64,000 bases of DNA, taken from contig OX388346.1 of NCBI GenBank assembly GCA_947579665.1, forward strand, positions 87,546,615 to 87,610,614. Direction: 5' to 3'. The position numbers were made by a program, and so were the translations under genes. This document shows positions 59,467-64,000 of this stretch, one piece after another. The number at the start of each line of letters is the position of its first letter. Position 1 is the first letter of the stretch. A model generated the notes under the pieces. That model was not told the DNA's origin and ran no database searches. It saw only the letters and a list, made by a program, of their open reading frames with translations. The stretch is from Sympetrum striolatum (taxonomy: Eukaryota > Arthropoda > Insecta > Odonata > Libellulidae).

Positions 59467-60549
59467 TAGGATACTAATTCACAGCCTAAACCACAAGCGT
59501 CATCGGCTTGAAATTTTTACGACGTATTGGCCATATCGTGTAACCACCAGAAAAATTGTGATTTTGAACCTCAGTGTCATGGGTTCGATTCCAGAGGGCC
59601 CCTAAGTCCCGATTTTTCCCATTTAAATGCATTGCGTTGATTTTCGGGAATTTTTAAAAAATACTTGCCGGATAGGTAGGAACTTAAAACTCAAGGATCC
59701 GATATATATGGTCATGATCTATCAAAAACATAAATGAGTTTTACGGAAAATATCCTGGGTTCGATGCTAGGTCGAGGCAAAAATCGGCCGTTTAAAATAC
59801 ATTGTGGCGATTTTTAAGATTTTTTTTGGACCCCTTCCCGATGATATGGAAACATGAAATTCGGCATGAAGTTGGAGATCATAAATATATTTCAGAATCA
59901 AATTTTGCATATTCGCTGATGGTCCTTGGTTCGATCCCAGAGAGCCATTTACATTCCTCAATGCATTTCTTATAGAGATAACGGAAAAAGGTTTTAGGTA
60001 CTTCCCGGCATGATATCGACTTCAAACTTTGTTTAAAAATAAGATGAAGTCCTAATAAGTCATAATGTGCATTCCCAGCTAACAATATTTCCGGGGTTCG
60101 ACACCAGGCGTCTCTACAATCAGTAAATTATCCGATAATTAGGAATTTTTTTGAACCCCTTCCCAATAATATTAAAACATGAAATTAGGTATATAGATAG
60201 AAAACATAGATACATTTCAAAAACATATTTTAGATTTCCTAGATCGTACTTGGTTCGAATCCAGAGAGCCATTTACATTATCGAAAAGTAGGACGTCGTT
60301 TGAGGCAGTTGGAGCCAATATTTCTGCTTGAATTTTCACACATAGTAAGAGATAGTGATTTTCTGTTGTGCCGCATATTACGTTCACCAGGAAGGCCTAG
60401 GTTCGATGCCAGACGATTAAATTGCAGCAAATTTTAAGAACTTTTTCAATCCCTTTTTATTTTCTATTGAGGGCCGTCCCGATATGATGCCGACAAGAAA
60501 TTAGTGTTGTCGATCTGCTTGCAGTATGCAAGCTACATTTTACTCGTAT
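59467..60549 (+). mobile_element. Six-hairpin element copy 16 (type II)
   Basis: 5' variant A. Hairpins near 59588, 59758, 59930, 60093, 60250 and 60398. Followed by a short TA-only spacer (60550-60579) without the linker motif. Confidence 0.8.
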
Positions 60550-60579
60550 ATAATAGATATATATATATATATATATATA

Positions 60580-61662
60580 GAGAGGATACAAACTCACAGC
60601 CTAAACCACAAGAGTGATTGGGCTGAAATTTTTACGGCGTATTGGCCATAACGTGTAACCACCAGAAAAATTGCGATTTCGATCCTCAGTGTTATGGGTT
60701 CGATTCCAGGGGGCTCCAAAGTCCCGATTTTTCCCGTTTAAATGCATTGCTTTGATTTTCGGGAATTAAAAAAAAATACTTGCCGGATAGGTAGGAACTT
60801 AAAACTCCAGGAGCCTTTATATATGATCATGATCTATCGAAAACATAAATTAGTTTTATGAAAAATAACCTGGGTTCGATGCTAGGTCAGTGCAAATATC
60901 GGCCGTTTAAAATGCATTGTGGCGATTTTTAATATTTTTTTTGGACCCTTTCCCGATTTCATGGAAACTCAAAATTCGGCATGGGTTTAGATATCATAAA
61001 TATATTTAATAATCAATTTTTATACATTCGCTGATGGTCCTTGGTTCGATCCCAGAGAGCCATTTACATTCCTCCATACATTTCTTATGGAGATAAACGA
61101 AAAACGTTTTAGGTACTTCCCGGTATGATATCGACTTCAAACTTTGTATGAAATAAGATGAAGTCCTAATAAGTCATACTGTCTATTCACAGCTACCAAT
61201 ATTTCCTGGGTTCGACACCAGGTGTCTCTGCAATCAGTAAATTAACCGATTTTTCAGAATGAATTTGAACCCTTTCCCAACAATATAGAAACTTGAAATT
61301 CGGCATGTAGTTAGATATCATAGATACATTTCAAAATCATGTTTTAGATTTCCAAGATCGTCCTTGGTTCGAATCCAGAGAGGCATTTACATTCGTGAAA
61401 ATTAGATCGTCTTTTGAGGCAGTAGTATCCAATATTTCTGCTTGAATTTTCACACATAGTTAGAGATGTTGATCTTCTATTGTGCTGCATAGTAAGTTCA
61501 CCAGTAAGACCCGGGTTCGATGCCAGACGATAAAATAACAGTGAATTTTAAGAATATTTTGAATATTTTTTTTTGTTCGTTTGAGGACCGTCCCGAAATG
61601 ATGCCGATAAGAAATTAGTATTGCCGATCTGCTTGCAGTATGCAAGCTACATTTTACTCGTA
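60580..61662 (+). mobile_element. Six-hairpin element copy 17 (type II)
   Basis: 5' variant A, with the terminal module shared by copy 15. Hairpins near 60706, 60873, 61045, 61210, 61369 and 61517. Confidence 0.8.
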
Positions 61663-61728
61663 TATATATATAGGTATATCCGGAGAAACGTCTATATATA
61701 ATAGATATAGATAGGTATATAGATAGAT
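61663..61728. repeat. Linker with one inverted motif copy
   Basis: 'ggtatatccggagaaacgtc', the A-rich variant of the inverted motif. Confidence 0.65.
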
Positions 61729-62809
61729 AGGATACAAATTCACAGCCTAAACCACAAGCATGATAGAGTTCAAATTTTTACTGCGTATTGGCCATAACAA
61801 TTAACCACCAGAAAAATTGTGATTTTGATCCTCATTGTCATGGGTTCGGTTCCAGAGGGCCCCAAAGTCCCGATTTTTCCCGTTTAAATGCATTGCTTAG
61901 ATTTTCGGGAATTTAAAAAAAATACTTCACGGATAGGTAGAGAATCGAAACTCTAGGAGCCTTTATATATGGTCATGATCTATCGAAAACATAAATGACT
62001 TTTACAGAAAATAACCTGAGTTCGATGCTAGGTCTAGGCAAAAATCAGCCGTTTAAAATGCATTGTGGCGATTTTTAAGATTTTTTTTCGACCCTTTCCC
62101 GATGGCATGGAAACTTGAAAATCGGAATAGAGTTGAAGATCATAAATATATTTCGTGATCTAATTTTACATATTCGCTGATGGTCCCTGGTTCGATCCCA
62201 GAGAGCCATTTACATTCTTCAATGTATTTCTTATGGAGATAACAGAAAAAGGTTTTAGGTACTTCCCGGCATGATATCGACTTCAAACTTTGTATGAAAT
62301 AAGATGAAGTCCTAATAAATCATACTGTGCATTCACAGCTACCAATATGTCCTGGGTTCGACACCAGGCGTCTCTACAATCAGTAAAATATCCGATATTT
62401 AAGAATTAATTTAAACCCCTTCCCTATAATATTAAAACATGTAATTAGGCATATAGATAGACAACATAGAGACATTTTAAAAACATGTTTTAGATTTCCT
62501 AGATCGTCCTTGGTTCGAATCCAGAGAGCCAATTACATTATTGGAAAGAAGGACGTCGTTTGAGGCAGTTGGAGCCAATATTTCTGGTTGAATTTTCACA
62601 CATAGTAAGAGATGGTGATTTTCTGTTGTGCTGCATAGTAGGTTCACCAGGAAGGCCTTGGTTCGATGCCAGACGATTAATTTGCAGCGAATTTTAAGAA
62701 TATTTTCAATCCCTTTTTTTTTCTTATGAGGGCCGTCCCGATATGATGCCGACATGAAATTAGTGTTGTCGATCTGCTTGCAGTATGCAAGCTACATTTT
62801 ACTCGTATA
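61729..62809 (+). mobile_element. Six-hairpin element copy 18 (type II)
   Basis: Hairpins near 61846 (GGTTCGGTTCC, mutated), 62029, 62193, 62355, 62511 and 62659. Confidence 0.8.
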
Positions 62810-62897
62810 TATATATATATAGGTATATCCGGAGAAACGTCTATCTATTATATATAGACGCTTCTCCGGATATACCTATATATATATATACATTCAT
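62810..62897. repeat. Palindromic linker (inverted plus direct motif)
   Basis: 'ggtatatccggagaaacgtc' is followed by 'gacgcttctccggatatacc', a palindrome interrupted by one extra base, at about 62820-62880. Confidence 0.75.
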
Positions 62898-63945
62898 AGG
62901 GGATCAAAATTCTAACCATGTTCCACAAGTGCCACTGACTTGAAATTTTTACGACATGGTGGCCATGACGTGTAACCTCCAGGAAAAAGCCGACTTTGAA
63001 CCTAAGTGTCATGGGTTCGATTCCAGAAGGCCCCAAATTCCCGATTTTTTCCATAAAGATACATGGCGGTGATATTAGGAAAATTTTTTTGAAGCACTTC
63101 CCGTAAAAGTAGAGAGTTGAAATTCGAGGGATCGCTAGATGCCGTGGATATCCAACGAAAACTATTAAGACATCATCGAGGATTATCCTTGGTTCGACCC
63201 TAGGCCAGGGCAAATATTCTCCCGTTTAATTTACATTGCGATTTAAAGGATTTTTTAAAATCACTTCCCGATAAGATAGAAACTTGAAACTCGGCATGTG
63301 GATAAAGATCATAAATATCTTTTATTTACGTTGTTGAACGTTCCACTATTGGTCCTTGGTTTGATTCAAGGGAGCCATTTACATTTTTCAATGCATTTCT
63401 TATGGAGATGACGGAAACAAATTTTAGGTACTCCCATGCATGATATCGACTTCAAACTTAGTACGAAATAAGATCAAGTCCTAGCAAATTATTCTGTGCA
63501 TTCTCAGCTGCCAATATGTCCTAAATTCGACACCAGGCGTCTCTAAAATCAGTCACTGATCCGATTTTTAAGAATTATTTTGAACCCCTTCCCAATAATA
63601 TTAAAACTTGAAATTCGGCATGTATATAGAACTCATAGATACAATTAAAAATTTATTATAGATTTCCTAGATCGTCCTTGGTTCGAATCCAGAGAGCCTT
63701 TTTCATTCGTGAAAAGTAGGACTACGTTTAAGGCAGTTGCAGCCAATATTTCTGCTTGAATTTTTACACGTAGAGAGGGTGATCTTCTGTTGTGCTGCAT
63801 AGATAGTTAACCAGGAAGACCTGGGTTCGATGCCAGACGATTAAATTGCAGCGAATTTTTCGTCGGAGGACCGTCCCGATATGATGCCGACATGAAAATA
63901 GTGTTGTCGATCTGCTTGCAGTATGCAAGCAACATTTTACTCGTA
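62898..63945 (+). mobile_element. Six-hairpin element copy 19 (type II)
   Basis: 5' variant B in plus orientation. Hairpins near 63013, 63191, 63356, 63530, 63679 and 63823; the fourth is weakened (AAATTCGACACC). The stretch between the last hairpin and the 3' end is shortened near 63858. Confidence 0.8.
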
Positions 63946-63972
63946 TATAATAGATACATAAGTTATATATAG

Positions 63973-64000
63973 GGGATCAAAATTCTAACCATGTTCCACA
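63973..64000 (+). mobile_element. Start of element copy 20 (cut by window edge)
   Basis: 'aggggatcaaaattctaacc' is the same variant-B 5' end as copy 19, so the array continues beyond the window. Confidence 0.7.

Overview
Window type and organism. This is AT-rich eukaryotic DNA with no bacterial-style gene packing. It is built mostly of nested and decayed transposable elements (TEs): pogo/Tigger, Penelope-like, Tx1-type and Jockey/CR1-type LINEs, hAT, PIF/Harbinger, a P-element relative, and Helentron/DINE-like repeats. The mix points to an arthropod, probably an insect. That is inference; no host gene here identifies the species. The only convincing host coding piece is one spliced EGF-like exon on the minus strand (23183-23343).

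Layout. 1-295 is the end of a Tigger-like transposon. 707-16557 is a second Tigger element split by a foldback structure (906-14921, TA flanks). The foldback arms are about 1.5 kb and surround a Penelope-like fragment with a GIY-YIG motif. Its right arm is interrupted by a 10.3 kb block (3211-13525) of nine copies of an unusual noncoding element. 16590-20678 holds two head-to-tail copies of a repeat carrying a (GT)n tract and ~313-bp 'AACCGG' monomers; a broken Tx1-like LINE sits in the first. 20.7-52.7 kb is quieter AT-rich DNA with the EGF exon and scattered TE fragments, including a 2.6 kb foldback with arms of repeated GAGACGTCTC (46545-49159). 52740-64000 is a second block with ten full or partial copies of the noncoding element plus the start of an eleventh.

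Most interesting content. The noncoding element is about 1.08-1.12 kb. Each of the 17 full-length copies I could read contains exactly six diverged ~165-bp modules. Every module carries a hairpin resembling a tRNA T-arm (stem, then a loop containing GTTCGA, i.e. a Pol III B-box-like sequence), always in the same direction. The element ends in a strong subterminal hairpin (GCTTGCAGTATGCAAGC) followed by ACATTTTACTCG and TA repeats. Copies lie in both orientations, separated by short TA-rich linkers that carry their own conserved motif. One copy looks like a chimera that switched modules at a hairpin. I know of no described family with this architecture. Its mobility class and any function (TFIIIC binding, RNA, rolling-circle end) are inference.

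How parts relate. There is no operon or pathway. The order of insertion can be read from nesting: Tigger, then the foldback around the Penelope fragment, then the six-hairpin array.
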